Positions 18,509 to 28,672 are shown, counted from the stretch's first letter. The stretch is DNA of 64,000 nt from Sphingomonas sp. LC-1 (GCF_025371035.1 NZ_JANZXB010000010.1:62001-126000); one strand, 5' to 3'. Program-made: numbers and translations. The notes: a model not told the origin generated them from the sequence alone.

Positions 18509-18620
18509 CGCTGCCCCTTACCGACGCCGAGCCCACGCCGTCAGTGGACCGATCGTCCCATCACCGCTTCGCCCGATTATCGACCTGACAAGTGCGTCAA
18601 AGCCGGGTTAGTCTGTCCTC

Positions 18621-20399
18621 ATGGCATTACGGCTCGACAATCAGGGTTTCTCCGACGCGCTCGTCATCCTCGGTTCGGCGGGCATCGTCATCCCGGCCTT
18701 CGCCCGGTTTCGGGTCAGTCCGGTCATCGGGTTCATTCTGGTGGGGTTGCTTGTCGGCCCTGCGGGGCTCGGTTCACTGGTGCCCCATGCGCCCTGGCTC
18801 TATTATCTGACCATCTCCAACCCGGAGTCGATCGAGCCCTTTGCCGAATTCGGCATCATATTGTTGCTGTTTTCCATCGGCTTGGAGCTATCTTTTCGAC
18901 GGCTATGGGCGATGCGGCGGCTGGTGTTCGGAACCGGCGCGGCGGAACTGCTGGGCTCGGCCGTGTTGATCGGCTCCGCACTCCACCTGATGGGGCAAGG
19001 CTGGGCGGGTGCGATCGGGCTGGGGCTGGCGCTGACGCTGTCATCGACGGCGCTGGTGCTGCCGCTGGTCGGAACGACCAGTCCAGTGGGACGCGGCGCG
19101 TTCGCGATGCTGTTGTTCGAGGATCTAGCGCTCGTCCCGATCATCTTCGCGCTGGGCGCGATGGCTCCGACCGCGACCGACGAAGGCTGGGTCGGCATTG
19201 CTGGCGTCGCCCTGCGCGGCGGCTTGACCGTGGTGGCGATGTATCTGGGCGGCAAATTCGTCCTGCCCCGCCTGTTCGCCCAGGCGGCACGAACCAAGAG
19301 CCCGGAACTGTTCCTCGCGGCCTCTTTGCTGGTGGTGATCGTCGCCAGCGTCGCGACCACGGCGGCGGGCCTGTCGCCGATCGTCGGCGCGCTGCTCGCC
19401 GGGCTGTTGATCGCCGAAACCGAATATCATTCCGAGGTCGAAGTGATGACCGCCCCGTTCAAGGGGCTAGCCCTGGGCGTATTCCTGATCACCGTGGGCA
19501 TGAGCCTGGACCTGCGGCTGATCGCGAAGAATTGGGACATGCTGCTGCTTGCTGTGGTCGGCGTGGTCGCGGTGAAGGCGATCGTCACCTATCTGCTGCT
19601 GCGTGTCGCCCATGCCCGCCGCGGGGTGGCAGCGGAGACGGGACTGCTGATGGGCAGCCCCTCGGAGACCACGCTGATCGTCCTCGGCACCGCCGCGCAG
19701 GCACAGTTGATCCTGCCCTCGACCGCGGCTTTCTGGCAGACCGTCACCGCGATCGGTCTGACCATCACGCCTTTGCTCGCCAAGGCGGGCCGCGTCATCT
19801 CCCGCCGGATCGAGGCGCGCAGCGCCGATGGGCCTGGCACGCCCGAGTTGGAGGATGATGCCGGGCGGACCGTCATCATCGGCTTTGGTCGCGTCGGCAA
19901 GATGATCGCCGACATGCTGACGGTCCATGGCCAATCCTATGTCGCGGTCGAGGCCGACATCGACTCGGTCAGCGATGCCCGGCGGGCGGGCTATCCGGTG
20001 CTGTTCGGCGACGTCGCGCGGGCCGAGTTGGTCGATCGGCTGAACCTGCCCGCCGCCCGCGCGCTGATCCTGACGATGGACGATCCGGTGCTGACCGTAC
20101 GGCTGGCGCGCCGCATCCGCGAGGCGGCGCCCGACCTGCCGATCATCGCCCGTGCACGCGACATGGCGCATGCCACCGAACTCTATCGCGCGGGGGTCAG
20201 CGAGGCCGTGCCCGAAACGCTGGAAAGCTCACTGCAATTGTCGGAGGCGGTGCTGGTCGATCTGGGCGTTGCAATGGGGCCGGTGATCGCGTCGATCCAC
20301 GAAAAGCGTGACGAACTCCGCCAGGTCATCCGGCGCGAGGCGCAACTCCAGCGCGAGCCGCGTATCCGGCGGCTGCGGCGATTGGGGGAGCAGGGGTAA
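18621..20399 (+). CDS. Monovalent cation:proton antiporter-2 family protein (KefB/KefC-like) with TrkA-N domain
   Basis: The 592-residue protein has about 12 membrane helices in residues 1-390 (FIPVILVGLLVGP-like start, FGIILLLFSIGLELSF), typical of the CPA2 exchanger fold. A cytoplasmic TrkA-N Rossmann domain starts at about residue 415 (RTVIIGFGRVGKMIADML). A short helical tail follows. Such proteins exchange K+ or Na+ for protons under nucleotide control. The ATG at 18621 has no strong ribosome binding site, and no ancillary KefF/KefG gene is adjacent. Confidence 0.9.
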   Translation: MALRLDNQGFSDALVILGSAGIVIPAFARFRVSPVIGFILVGLLVGPAGLGSLVPHAPWLYYLTISNPESIEPFAEFGIILLLFSIGLELSFRRLWAMRRLVFGTGAAELLGSAVLIGSALHLMGQGWAGAIGLGLALTLSSTALVLPLVGTTSPVGRGAFAMLLFEDLALVPIIFALGAMAPTATDEGWVGIAGVALRGGLTVVAMYLGGKFVLPRLFAQAARTKSPELFLAASLLVVIVASVATTAAGLSPIVGALLAGLLIAETEYHSEVEVMTAPFKGLALGVFLITVGMSLDLRLIAKNWDMLLLAVVGVVAVKAIVTYLLLRVAHARRGVAAETGLLMGSPSETTLIVLGTAAQAQLILPSTAAFWQTVTAIGLTITPLLAKAGRVISRRIEARSADGPGTPELEDDAGRTVIIGFGRVGKMIADMLTVHGQSYVAVEADIDSVSDARRAGYPVLFGDVARAELVDRLNLPAARALILTMDDPVLTVRLARRIREAAPDLPIIARARDMAHATELYRAGVSEAVPETLESSLQLSEAVLVDLGVAMGPVIASIHEKRDELRQVIRREAQLQREPRIRRLRRLGEQG

Positions 20400-20406
20400 G
20401 TACGCT

Positions 20407-20433
20407 CTCTCCCCAAGCCACGCCTGGGGAGAG
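20407..20433. terminator. Bidirectional hairpin between the antiporter gene and valS
   Basis: A perfect 9-bp stem (20407-20415 with 20425-20433) with a 9-base loop lies between the convergent stops. It lacks a clear T run on either strand. A weaker CCCTCCC/GGGAGGG pairing follows before the valS stop. Confidence 0.5.
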
Positions 20434-20477
20434 ATTACTATCCCCTCCCCGCGCTTCGCACAGGGAGGGTCAGAGGG

Positions 20478-23150
20478 TCAGCCCAACCGGCCCAGCGCGG
20501 CGTGCAGGCGCGCTGCCTCGGCCATCTTGTCGGCGTGATCCGCACGCGCCTTTTCCACCGCTTCGGGCTTGGCCCGCTCGACAAAGCTGGCATTGCCCAA
20601 CCGACCGCCTAGCGCATCGCGTTCCTTCTCGACCGCCGCAATCGCCTTGGTCAGACGCTGGCGTTCCGCGTCGAGATCGATCACGCCCTCCAGCGGCAGG
20701 ACGAAGGTCGCCTCGTCCACCACCACCTGCGCCGCGCCACCGGTTGCTTCGCCCTCGGCCGCCTCGACGCGGGCGAGACGCGCCAGCGCACCCGCCTGTC
20801 GCACCAGCCGCTCCTTGGTATCGGCATGGACGTCGCGGACATGCATCGGCAGACGCGCGCCCGGCGGCACGTTGAGTTCGGTGCGCGCCGCACGGATTTC
20901 GCTGACCAGGCGGATCAGCCAGTCGATCTCACGCTCGGCCTCCGGGTCGAGCGCGCGGGCGTCCGCCATCGGCCAATGCGCCACGATCAGGTCGTGATCG
21001 CGCGCACCCATGGCATGCCACAATTCCTCGGTGATGAAGGGCATGAACGGGTGGAGCATCACCAATATCTGGTCGAGCACCCAGCCCGCGACCGCACGCG
21101 TTTCCTCGCCACCTGCTTCACCGCCCTGAAGCACCGGCTTGATGAGTTCGAGATACCAGTCGCAGAAGCGGCTCCAGACAAACTGGTAGATCGCGTTCGC
21201 CGCCCCGTCGAAACGGTAATCGGCCAGTGCGAGGTCGACGGCCTGAACCGTCTTCACTGTTTCGGCGATGATCCACTTGTTGACCGCCAGCGTGGCGTTC
21301 GGGGCTTCCAGCGTGGCGGATGCGCCAATGCCGTTGGCCTGGGCGAAGCGCGCCGCGTTCCACAGCTTGGTCGCGAAGTTGCGATAGCCCTCGACGCGGC
21401 GTTCATCCATCTTGATGTCGCGGCCCTGGCTCTCCATCGCCGCCATGAAGAAGCGCAGCGCGTCGGCACCGTACTGGTCAATCAGGCCCAGCGGATCGAC
21501 TGTGTTGCCCTTCGACTTCGACATTTTCGAGCCGTCGGCGGCGCGAACAAGACCGTGCAGATACAGGGTCTTGAAGGGCACATCTTCCATGAAGTGCATG
21601 CCCTGCATCATCATCCGCGCGTCCCAGAAGAACAGGATGTCGAAGCCGGAAATCAGGACGTCATTCGGGTAGCGCCCCGCCAGCGTCTTGTCGCCATTGT
21701 CCGGCCAGCCGAGCGTCGCGAACGGCCACAGCGCCGAAGAGAACCAGGTGTCGAGCACGTCCGGGTCGCGGGTCAGGGTGACGCCCTCCCCCGCTTCCGC
21801 CTGCGCCTCTTCCTCGCTCTCGGCGACGAACACGCGGCCGTCTTCGGCGAACCAGGCCGGGATCTGGTGGCCCCACCAGAGCTGGCGGCTGACGCACCAG
21901 GGCTGGATATTCTCCATCCAGTTGAAGAAGGTCTTCTCCCATGCCTGCGGCACGATCTTGATATCGCCGCCGCGCACCGCCTGGATCGCGGGCTGGGCCA
22001 GCGTCTTGGCATCGACATACCATTGGTCGGTCAGCCACGGCTCGATCACCACGCCGGAGCGGTCGCCGAACGGGGTCTGGATCGTGCGCGGCTCGGCGTC
22101 ATGCTCCTCGCCGTCCTTGTCGATATGCGGGATCAGGACGCCCTCATCCTTCAGCCGCGCGACGACGGCCTTGCGCGCCTCGGCGGTCGACAGGCCCAGG
22201 AACGCGTCGGGGATCAGGCCATCCGACGTCTGGACGATGCACGCCTTGGCATCGAGCATGTTGAGCATGTCGCGCGCTTCGATCCCGGCGCGGCGGCCGA
22301 CCTCGAAATCGTTGAAGTCATGGCCGGGCGTGATCTTGACCGCGCCCGATCCCAGTTCGGGGTCGGCATGTTCGTCGGCGACGATCGGGATCAGGCGGCC
22401 GGTGATCGGCAGACGGACCTGCTTGCCGATCAGCGCGGTGTAGCGCGCATCGTCCGGGTGCACCGCGACCGCCATATCGGCGAGCATCGTCTCCGGCCGG
22501 GTCGTCGCGACCTCGATAAAGCCCGAACCGTCGGCGAGCGGATAGCGCAGGCGCCAGAAGCTGCCCTTCACTTCGCGCGTCTCGACCTCCAGGTCGCTGA
22601 TCGCAGTGCCGAGCCCGGCGTCCCAGTTGACCAGCCGCTTGTCGCGGTAGAGCAGGCCCTGACGGTACAGGTCGACGAACACCTTCAGCACCGCCTTGCT
22701 GAAGCCCTCGTCCATGGTGAAGCGCTCATTGGCCCAGTCCATCGAGCAGCCCAGGCGGCGCAGCTGACCGGTGATCTGGCCGCCGCTCTCCGCCTTCCAG
22801 GTCCAGACCTTTTCGAGGAACTGGTCGCGGGTAAAGTCGGTCCGCTTCTGCCCCTTCGCGTTCATCTGGCGCTCGACCACCATCTGGGTCGCGATGCCCG
22901 CATGGTCGGTGCCGACCACCCACAGCGCGTCCTTGCCCTTCAGCCGGGCATGGCGGACGAGAATATCCTGCAGCGTGTTGTCGAGCGCATGGCCGATATG
23001 CAGGTTGCCGGTGACGTTGGGCGGCGGGTTGACGATCGTCCAGGGCTCGGCATTCGGGCGGTCGGGGCGGAAAAGGCCCTTTTCCTCCCAATGGCCATAC
23101 CAGCGGGCTTCGATTGCGGCGGGGTCGAACGTCTTGGGCAGCTCAGTCAT
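20478..23150 (-). CDS. valS: Valyl-tRNA synthetase
   Basis: ValS charges tRNA-Val. The 890-residue class I synthetase shows [18 protein letters not shown] (the HIGH motif) near the N-terminus and [15 protein letters not shown] (KMSKS). It also shows the editing-domain region [18 protein letters not shown] and a C-terminal coiled-coil arm ([20 protein letters not shown]). Everything is intact and the length is normal. Its placement before a PopZ-like gene, tolC and pcm is a common alphaproteobacterial order, here interrupted by a LOV kinase gene. Confidence 0.98.
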   Translation of the reverse strand: MTELPKTFDPAAIEARWYGHWEEKGLFRPDRPNAEPWTIVNPPPNVTGNLHIGHALDNTLQDILVRHARLKGKDALWVVGTDHAGIATQMVVERQMNAKGQKRTDFTRDQFLEKVWTWKAESGGQITGQLRRLGCSMDWANERFTMDEGFSKAVLKVFVDLYRQGLLYRDKRLVNWDAGLGTAISDLEVETREVKGSFWRLRYPLADGSGFIEVATTRPETMLADMAVAVHPDDARYTALIGKQVRLPITGRLIPIVADEHADPELGSGAVKITPGHDFNDFEVGRRAGIEARDMLNMLDAKACIVQTSDGLIPDAFLGLSTAEARKAVVARLKDEGVLIPHIDKDGEEHDAEPRTIQTPFGDRSGVVIEPWLTDQWYVDAKTLAQPAIQAVRGGDIKIVPQAWEKTFFNWMENIQPWCVSRQLWWGHQIPAWFAEDGRVFVAESEEEAQAEAGEGVTLTRDPDVLDTWFSSALWPFATLGWPDNGDKTLAGRYPNDVLISGFDILFFWDARMMMQGMHFMEDVPFKTLYLHGLVRAADGSKMSKSKGNTVDPLGLIDQYGADALRFFMAAMESQGRDIKMDERRVEGYRNFATKLWNAARFAQANGIGASATLEAPNATLAVNKWIIAETVKTVQAVDLALADYRFDGAANAIYQFVWSRFCDWYLELIKPVLQGGEAGGEETRAVAGWVLDQILVMLHPFMPFITEELWHAMGARDHDLIVAHWPMADARALDPEAEREIDWLIRLVSEIRAARTELNVPPGARLPMHVRDVHADTKERLVRQAGALARLARVEAAEGEATGGAAQVVVDEATFVLPLEGVIDLDAERQRLTKAIAAVEKERDALGGRLGNASFVERAKPEAVEKARADHADKMAEAARLHAALGRLG

Positions 23151-23192
23151 GCCGCTGCCTTAATCAGCCGCGCCCGCTTGCGCCAGATGCTA

Positions 23193-24821
23193 TCAGGTAC
23201 GCGCACCCGGCCGGTCGAGCACCGCGCGTATCCGCTCGTTCAATTCCGCCCGGCGATAGGGTTTGCGGATCAATTCATACGATCGCGCGCCCTCATCGAT
23301 CGCTTCGTCGGCGTAGCCCGTGGTCAGCAGGACGCTCAGCCTCGGATAATCGCGCCGAACCGCCTGCGCTAGAGCGACGCCGTTCATGCCGCCGGGCATC
23401 AATATGTCGGTGAACAACAGCGAAAAGTCGCCGTCCTTCGCCAGATGATCTAATGCCTCGCGCGCGCTGCGGGTCAGGACGACATCATAGCCGAGCTGCT
23501 CCAGCATCGCCTTGCCCAGATCACCGACATCCTCCTGATCCTCGACCATCAGGACGCGTTCGGCGCCGCCGCTGCGCGCCGGTCCGACCGGCAAAGCCCG
23601 GCGTTCGGTCACCCCGGCGGCGCGAGGGAAATAAAGCGATACCGCGCTCCCCTGACCTTCCCCGATCGGCTCGGCCGTCGCCAGGCCACCCGACTGGCGC
23701 ATGAAGCCATAGACCATGGCGAGTCCCAGCCCCGCTCCCTTCCCCATCTCCTTCGTGGTGAAGAAGGGGTCGAAGATCTTGTCGACGATCGCCGGATCGA
23801 TTCCCGGACCATCGTCGGCGATGCGCACCTGCACATATTCGCCGGGATCGAGATTGACGGGACCATCGGTTTCGTCGCCGGTGCGGATGACGTTGCGGGT
23901 GGAAATATCGATCCGCCCCTGTCCGCCGCCACGCTGGATCGCCTCGCGCGCGTTGGTCAGGATGTTGAGCAACGCCATCTCCGCCTGCACCGGGTCGATC
24001 CGGCAGTTCCAGAGATTCTCTTCCAGCCGATGGTTTACGGTGACGCCGTCACCCGCCGTCCGCTTCAGGATCGGGCGGAAATCCTCGATCAACTGGTTGA
24101 AGTTGAGCAGTCGGTCGCGCAACTCCTGTTTACGGGCGAAGGCAAGCAATTGCTGGGTCAGCGTCGCGCCACGCGCGGCCGCCGCCGCAATTGCCTCGAC
24201 CGCGCGACGCCCGCTCCGGTCGCCCTGATCGACCCGCGCCTCCAATATGTCTGAATAGCCGATGATGACTTGCAGCAGATTGTTGAAATCATGCGCGATG
24301 CCGCCGGTCAGCTTGCCGACCGCCTCCATCTTCTGTGCTTCGTGCAGCGCATCTTCCGCCTCACGGCGGCGCGAAATGTCGAGCTGGCTGCTGAAGAAAT
24401 ACACGAGCTGCCCCGCGTCGTCATAGACGGGCGACACGAACAACGCGTTCCAGAAGGTCGACCCGTTCTTGCGATAATTGAGCAGTTCGACCGCGATCTC
24501 GTCCCGCCGCTCGATCGCGGCGCGGACTTGTGCCACCACGTCACGGTCGGTCTCTGGTCCTTGCAGAAACCGGCAGTTGGTGCCGAGGATTTCATCCTCG
24601 GAATAGCCGGTCATGAAGCTGAAGGCTTCGTTGCAGAAGACGATCGGATTGTCGGGCTGACGCGGATCGGTGACGATCATCGGCATCCGCGTGGTCTTCA
24701 CCGCCGCGAAGAAGATGTCCGACTGTCCCGAATGCGGCTGGCGCGAATCGGAAATTGGCGGGGACGACACGTAAGAGCGCGTCGACTTGTCGGCATCGGG
24801 CGTCTCTGGCGTGGCGGTCAT
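23193..24821 (-). CDS. LOV-domain hybrid histidine kinase (blue-light sensor) with C-terminal receiver
   Basis: The 542-residue protein has an N-terminal PAS/LOV domain (about 35-150) with GTNCRFLQGPETDR, in which Cys83 is the flavin-adduct cysteine, and NYRKNGSTFWNALFVSPV. A HisKA helix pair follows, with GGIAHDFNNLLQVIIGYSD (His about 177). Next are the HATPase domain (NILTNAREAI, IADDGPGIDP, GAGLGLAMVYGF) and a receiver from about residue 418 (RVLMVEDQED, LLFTDILMPGG). There is no membrane segment, so it is cytosolic. I start at ATG 24821; GTG 24827 is also in frame. A GGAAC-N17-GTT motif lies only 8 bases upstream of the ATG. Confidence 0.92.
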   Translation of the reverse strand: MTATPETPDADKSTRSYVSSPPISDSRQPHSGQSDIFFAAVKTTRMPMIVTDPRQPDNPIVFCNEAFSFMTGYSEDEILGTNCRFLQGPETDRDVVAQVRAAIERRDEIAVELLNYRKNGSTFWNALFVSPVYDDAGQLVYFFSSQLDISRRREAEDALHEAQKMEAVGKLTGGIAHDFNNLLQVIIGYSDILEARVDQGDRSGRRAVEAIAAAAARGATLTQQLLAFARKQELRDRLLNFNQLIEDFRPILKRTAGDGVTVNHRLEENLWNCRIDPVQAEMALLNILTNAREAIQRGGGQGRIDISTRNVIRTGDETDGPVNLDPGEYVQVRIADDGPGIDPAIVDKIFDPFFTTKEMGKGAGLGLAMVYGFMRQSGGLATAEPIGEGQGSAVSLYFPRAAGVTERRALPVGPARSGGAERVLMVEDQEDVGDLGKAMLEQLGYDVVLTRSAREALDHLAKDGDFSLLFTDILMPGGMNGVALAQAVRRDYPRLSVLLTTGYADEAIDEGARSYELIRKPYRRAELNERIRAVLDRPGART

Positions 24822-24829
24822 GACCACCG

Positions 24830-24854
24830 AACCAAGCGGAGCGCACGCGGTTCC
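24830..24854 (-). promoter_or_regulatory. Candidate EcfG-type (general stress) promoter of the LOV kinase gene
   Basis: On the minus strand GGAAC (24854-24850) is followed by 17 bases and GTT (24832-24830). This matches the known alphaproteobacterial EcfG pattern of GGAAC, then about 16-17 bases, then (c)GTT. The implied transcription start is at or next to the ATG, so the mRNA would be leaderless or nearly so. Function is inferred from the motif only. Confidence 0.45.
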
Positions 24855-24928
24855 GCCAACATGTCGATCACGTTACCAAATTCCGCGCATTACAGGGGAC
24901 GCGTCGAGGCGCATCCCCCGAAAAAGAC

Positions 24929-25504
24929 TCAGCGCCCCTCGCGGGTGATCCGGGCGATTTCCTTGGCGACCATCGCCTCGACCATCTCGGGCAGGTTCGC
25001 ATCCAGCCAATCGCGCAGCATCGGACGCAGCATGTCGCGAACCAGCCCTTCCAGGGTGCCGTCGCTGCTCGGTTCGGGCTTGACCATCATGCGGCTGAGC
25101 GCCTCCAGGGAACCACGGCTGGCCTGAGCCGCACGAGGCGAAACGATCGCCTCTTCGCTTTCGTCGACGGACGGCGCCTCGCCCCGCGACACCGGCGGAG
25201 CCGCCGGGGCGGGCACGGGCGCCGGTGCCTGCGCGACCGGTTCGGGCGCAGGAGCCATCGCCGCCTCGACCGCCGGACGCAGCGCCGATTCGGCGGCGCG
25301 GGCGGCCGCGGCCTCGACCTTCATGCGCAGCGGCATCGGGTCGCTAAGCTCCAGAACCTCGGGCGAATCATCTTCATCGACCGGCGAAGGCACGGGGCGC
25401 GGCTGGCGACGCTGACGCGCGGGCACCTCTCCCTCTTCGGCAATGATCCGTTTGATCGAGGACAGGATTTCCTCCATCGACGGCTCGGCGCTGACTTCAC
25501 CCAT
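24929..25504 (-). CDS. PopZ-like DUF2497 protein
   Basis: The 191-residue protein begins MGEVSAEPSMEEILSSIKRI, the conserved N-terminal helix of the DUF2497/PopZ family. It ends with a helical domain LEGLVRDMLRPMLRDWLDAN followed by LPEMVEAMVAKEIARIT. Between them is a disordered stretch rich in Pro, Ala and Glu. PopZ proteins assemble at the cell pole and anchor chromosome-partition factors; that role is inferred here. The ATG at 25504 has GGGGA at a good distance. Two in-frame ATGs further upstream (25519, 25552) are less likely. It follows tolC closely. Confidence 0.85.
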   Translation of the reverse strand: MGEVSAEPSMEEILSSIKRIIAEEGEVPARQRRQPRPVPSPVDEDDSPEVLELSDPMPLRMKVEAAAARAAESALRPAVEAAMAPAPEPVAQAPAPVPAPAAPPVSRGEAPSVDESEEAIVSPRAAQASRGSLEALSRMMVKPEPSSDGTLEGLVRDMLRPMLRDWLDANLPEMVEAMVAKEIARITREGR

Positions 25505-25548
25505 GACCGCAATCCCCATTGAAGCCCCCCAAGGCCCCCTGCCCGGCA

Positions 25549-27069
25549 TCATTGCCGGTTCGGTGACGATGCACCTGTGGTTAATGCGGGGCTTCTGTCA
25601 ACAGGGGCGTTGACGTCGGCGTCGAGCGGACGCGTGATCGCCGCCGTCTGGGCCGGGGTCGCGGCGGTGCTGCTGGCGACCGGCGCGGGTTCGCCATCGC
25701 CGCCCCAATCGTTGATCTTGTTGCGAACGCGGTTGTAGTTGGCGACCGGATCATAGAGCGAACCGCCATCCAGCCCTAGGTCGCGCGCCTCGGCATTGCC
25801 CATGGCGGCGATCAGCGCGAAGCCCGCGACATAGGCGTCACGCCGCGCCGTCACCAGCGTCACCTGGCTGTTAAGCAATTCCTGCTCGGCATTCAGAATA
25901 TCGAGAACGGTGCGCGTGCCGACGCTGTTTTCGGCCCGCACGCCCTCCAGCGACAGCGAGTTGGCGCGCACTGCCGATTCGGCCGATTGGATCACCTCCT
26001 GAGAGGATTGCCAGACGGCATAGGCGGAGCGGACCTGCGCCACCACCTGCCGCTCGGTCGCGGTAGCATTCTCCAGCGCCTGTCCGCGCAAGGCCTCGGC
26101 CTGACGGACCTGCGCCGCCGGGCGACCGCCCTGGAACAGCGGCATGGTCAACTGGGCACCGACCGTCGCATTGACGCCGGAGGCGGGGACACCGGCGACG
26201 TTCAACGACCCCAGATAGTTGAAGTAGTTGCCGCTCGACACCGCCGACACGCGCGGCAGCCGGTTGGCGCGGGCGACGTTGATGTCATAGCGGGTGGCGT
26301 CCGCCGCGCGGCGGGCGGCGATCAACTGCGGATTCTGATCCAGCGCGACGCCGACCGCCGCGTTGGGCGAGGCGGGCAAGCTGGGCAGAGCGGGCGGCTG
26401 CTCCAGTCCCACCGGGGCTACGCCGACGATGTTGACGTAATTCTCGCGGCTGGAGATCAGATTGGCCTGCGCCGATTGAAGCTGCGCCCGCGCCTGTGCC
26501 AGCCGCGCCTCCGACTGCGCCACATCGGTACGGGTCAGGTCACCCACCTGGAACCGATCGCGCGAGGCGCGGAGGTTCGTCTCCAGCACATTGACGTTGC
26601 GGGTGTTGAGATTGACGATCGCCTCGTCACGGATGACGTTCATATAGGCGGCGACGACATTGGTGAAGAGGTTCGCCTCCACACCGCGAAGCTGAGCGCG
26701 CCCCGCATCGACCCGCGTCTCGGCGGCGCGCACGGCATTCTTGACCGCCCCGCCCTGATAGAGCGGCACCGACAATTGCAGCGCGCCCGTCGCCGTACGC
26801 TCGGGGTTCAGGAAGTTGTTGTTGGCGACGACGATATTGTCGGTGAACTGCCCGGTCGACTGGAGCGACGGCAGCCCGCTGGCCCGCGCGATCGGCACAT
26901 TCTCATCGGTCGCGCGCTGGGCGGCGCGCTGACCGGTGATCGTCGGGTTGGTCTGGTACGCCCGCACCATCGCCTCGCGCAACGTCTCCGCCGAAGCCGA
27001 ACCGGCAAGCAACAGGGCCGAGCCGATCAGAATACCGGAGGTGAGGCAGGAAGTCGGGTGCAGGCGCAT
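25549..27069 (-). CDS. TolC family outer membrane channel protein
   Basis: The 506-residue protein starts with a signal peptide (ALLLAGSASA-E) and has two OEP repeats, LREAMVRAYQTNPTITGQRA and later VALDQNPQLIAARR, each followed by long helices with NxxxA-type coiled-coil repeats. This is the TolC trimeric channel of type I secretion and drug efflux. The C-terminus is a Pro- and Ala-rich tail. The ATG at 27069 lies 6 bases after the pcm stop, so the two are co-transcribed. The order pcm-tolC is common in alphaproteobacteria. Confidence 0.93.
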   Translation of the reverse strand: MRLHPTSCLTSGILIGSALLLAGSASAETLREAMVRAYQTNPTITGQRAAQRATDENVPIARASGLPSLQSTGQFTDNIVVANNNFLNPERTATGALQLSVPLYQGGAVKNAVRAAETRVDAGRAQLRGVEANLFTNVVAAYMNVIRDEAIVNLNTRNVNVLETNLRASRDRFQVGDLTRTDVAQSEARLAQARAQLQSAQANLISSRENYVNIVGVAPVGLEQPPALPSLPASPNAAVGVALDQNPQLIAARRAADATRYDINVARANRLPRVSAVSSGNYFNYLGSLNVAGVPASGVNATVGAQLTMPLFQGGRPAAQVRQAEALRGQALENATATERQVVAQVRSAYAVWQSSQEVIQSAESAVRANSLSLEGVRAENSVGTRTVLDILNAEQELLNSQVTLVTARRDAYVAGFALIAAMGNAEARDLGLDGGSLYDPVANYNRVRNKINDWGGDGEPAPVASSTAATPAQTAAITRPLDADVNAPVDRSPALTTGASSPNRQ

Positions 27070-27075
27070 GGTCCC

Positions 27076-27747
27076 TCAGAATTGGAAGGCGCGAGGACGG
27101 GCAAATCCCGGCAATACGGTGCATTCGGCATCGGCAAAGGCACGGACGCCGTGGCCGCCCTCGGTCCGGCGACCACTCGCCAGCCGGGTGACACCATGTT
27201 CGACCAGACCGGTGACGATACGGCCACCGACCTTGACCTGCTCGACCAGGGCAGCGGGCAGGTCCTCGACCGCGCCGTCGATGATGAGCACGTCATAGGG
27301 CGCGCCGGCGGCATGACCGGCGTTGAGCGGCCCCTCGACCAGCGTCACCTTGCCCGCACCCGTCAGAACGGCACGGGCGGTGGCAGCGAGTTCGGTTTGC
27401 TCCTCGACCGCGACGACCTCGGCCACGATGTCCGCCAGCAGCGTCGCGGTATAGCCGGTAGCCGCCCCGATCAGCAGAACGCGGTCGCCCGCCTCCAGAT
27501 AAGCCTCGGTCAGCAGACGACCCGTCGCCATCGGCAGGTTGATCGCGCGGCCATGGCTCAGGTCCAGCGTACCGTCGCGATATGCCACGGGGCGCAGCGC
27601 CTCGGGCGTGAAGAGTTCACGCGGCACCCGCGCCATCGCGGCGACGACCCGCTGGTCGCTGACCGCGGTGGTGCGCAGCTGGCTCACCACCATGGAATGG
27701 CGCATCGCGTCGAAATTCGAGGAGTCATTGCTGGTCGTCATGATCAT
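27076..27747 (-). CDS. Protein-L-isoaspartate O-methyltransferase family protein
   Basis: The 223-residue protein shows MRHSMVVSQLRTTAVSDQRV, VPRELFTPEALRPVAYRD and the SAM-binding motif VLLIGAATGYTATLLADIV, followed by VAVEEQTELA. It matches the PCMT family, but motif I departs from the usual EIGTGSGY, so true isoaspartyl repair is not assured. The ATG at 27747 has AGGGA about nine bases upstream; 27741 is a second ATG. It heads the pcm-tolC pair. The 303-base stretch upstream (27748-28050) should carry its promoter and shows nothing else I can support. Confidence 0.85.
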   Translation of the reverse strand: MIMTTSNDSSNFDAMRHSMVVSQLRTTAVSDQRVVAAMARVPRELFTPEALRPVAYRDGTLDLSHGRAINLPMATGRLLTEAYLEAGDRVLLIGAATGYTATLLADIVAEVVAVEEQTELAATARAVLTGAGKVTLVEGPLNAGHAAGAPYDVLIIDGAVEDLPAALVEQVKVGGRIVTGLVEHGVTRLASGRRTEGGHGVRAFADAECTVLPGFARPRAFQF

Positions 27748-28050
27748 GGCCCATCCCTGTCGCACAGCCGTTTTAGTTGTGCAATACACTAAATTGGTTC
27801 CCGCCGCTTCTATCGCGCAGCTCCGCCCCCGCCAAGCGGACTGGTAACCCCAGCACAGGCTTTTGGCGAGATTGAGGCGCGCAAGGCGGCGGGGAGCATC
27901 GAGGCGGTCCTTTGCCAAGCCATGATCGAGAGCGGTGAGTGCCTGTGTGACACGATCCCGGTCCGCCTCGCTCTCCGCCCCCCCCTCCCGCAAATTGAAT
28001 TCGTCACACCGATTTGACGACAGAGGGCCTCAGTGCAGGATCACCATTCC

Positions 28051-28329
28051 TTAGATTGACGATTTTTCCCGAATGCTCTGGATCAGGGCCGCGGCGGCAA
28101 ATGGCCAAGCCGCGCTTTGAAAGGAACCGATGATGCCAGTAACGATTTGGCTTGTTGCAACGCCTGCAAATGCCGAAACCATGCCAGGCGCCATGACACC
28201 ATGGGCTTGGTTAGCCGTCAAATTTGCCACGATGACTGATCCGGCGACATTGCCAATCAGCAATCGAGCGCTCACCAAGTATAGTATGACGGGAGCGCGA
28301 CGTGTGAGGCTGGTTACCATGGCTTCCAT
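28051..28329 (-). CDS. Small hydrophobic protein, unknown function
   Basis: I do not recognise this roughly 92-residue protein. It has three hydrophobic stretches (APVILYLVSARLLIGNVAGS, APGMVSAFAGVATSQIVTGI, SAAWPFAAAALIQSI) that could be membrane segments. The ATG at 28329 has GGGAG six bases upstream. The open frame extends to 28440, but that part has no support. The region is clearly less GC-rich than its surroundings and lies about 160 bases from tRNA-Cys on the minus strand, so it may be acquired DNA. Confidence 0.5.
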   Translation of the reverse strand: MEAMVTSLTRRAPVILYLVSARLLIGNVAGSVIVANLTANQAHGVMAPGMVSAFAGVATSQIVTGIIGSFQSAAWPFAAAALIQSIREKSSI

Positions 28330-28598
28330 CATAATCTCCCGATACCGAGGCAATGGCATTGCCCCAAAGCCTGCAGTCCAACACGCGGAAACAGCACCTG
28401 CTGTCTGACAGCTATCGCTTGATATCTGATTGAACGGCAAATTGAAATTCGTCCGCTCTGATCGGCAAAGCCCCCCTGTTTGGCAGGTCGACGCCAGCAG
28501 GGCAAAACGGGAACAATGCGTACTTTTTTAAAACGACTGCGCACTGCCTGTTGACGCGGCGCAAAAAACCGCACACATGCCCGCCTCCCACGCATCGA

Positions 28599-28672
28599 GG
28601 CGCGATGGCGGAGTGGTGACGCAGAGGACTGCAAATCCTTGCACCCGGGTTCGATTCCCGGTCGCGCCTCCA
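28599..28672 (+). tRNA. tRNA-Cys (anticodon GCA)
   Basis: The 74-nt cloverleaf has acceptor arms GGCGCGA (28599-28605) and TCGCGCC (28662-28668), an anticodon loop CTGCAAA with GCA at 28631-28633, a T loop TTCGATT with stem CCGGG/CCCGG, and an encoded CCA end at 28670-28672. A TTGACG 43 bases upstream of the acceptor may be part of its promoter, but the matching -10 is weak. Confidence 0.96.

Noticed and set aside
20401-20475. CRISPR-like or repeat array between the antiporter gene and valS
   Set aside because: Only two short hairpins are present, with no regular repeat-spacer pattern. They are explained as convergent termination structures.
20826-23372. An 848-codon open frame opposite valS
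   Set aside because: valS is certain from HIGH and KMSKS motifs. The opposite frame is rich in Arg, His and Gln with no domain.
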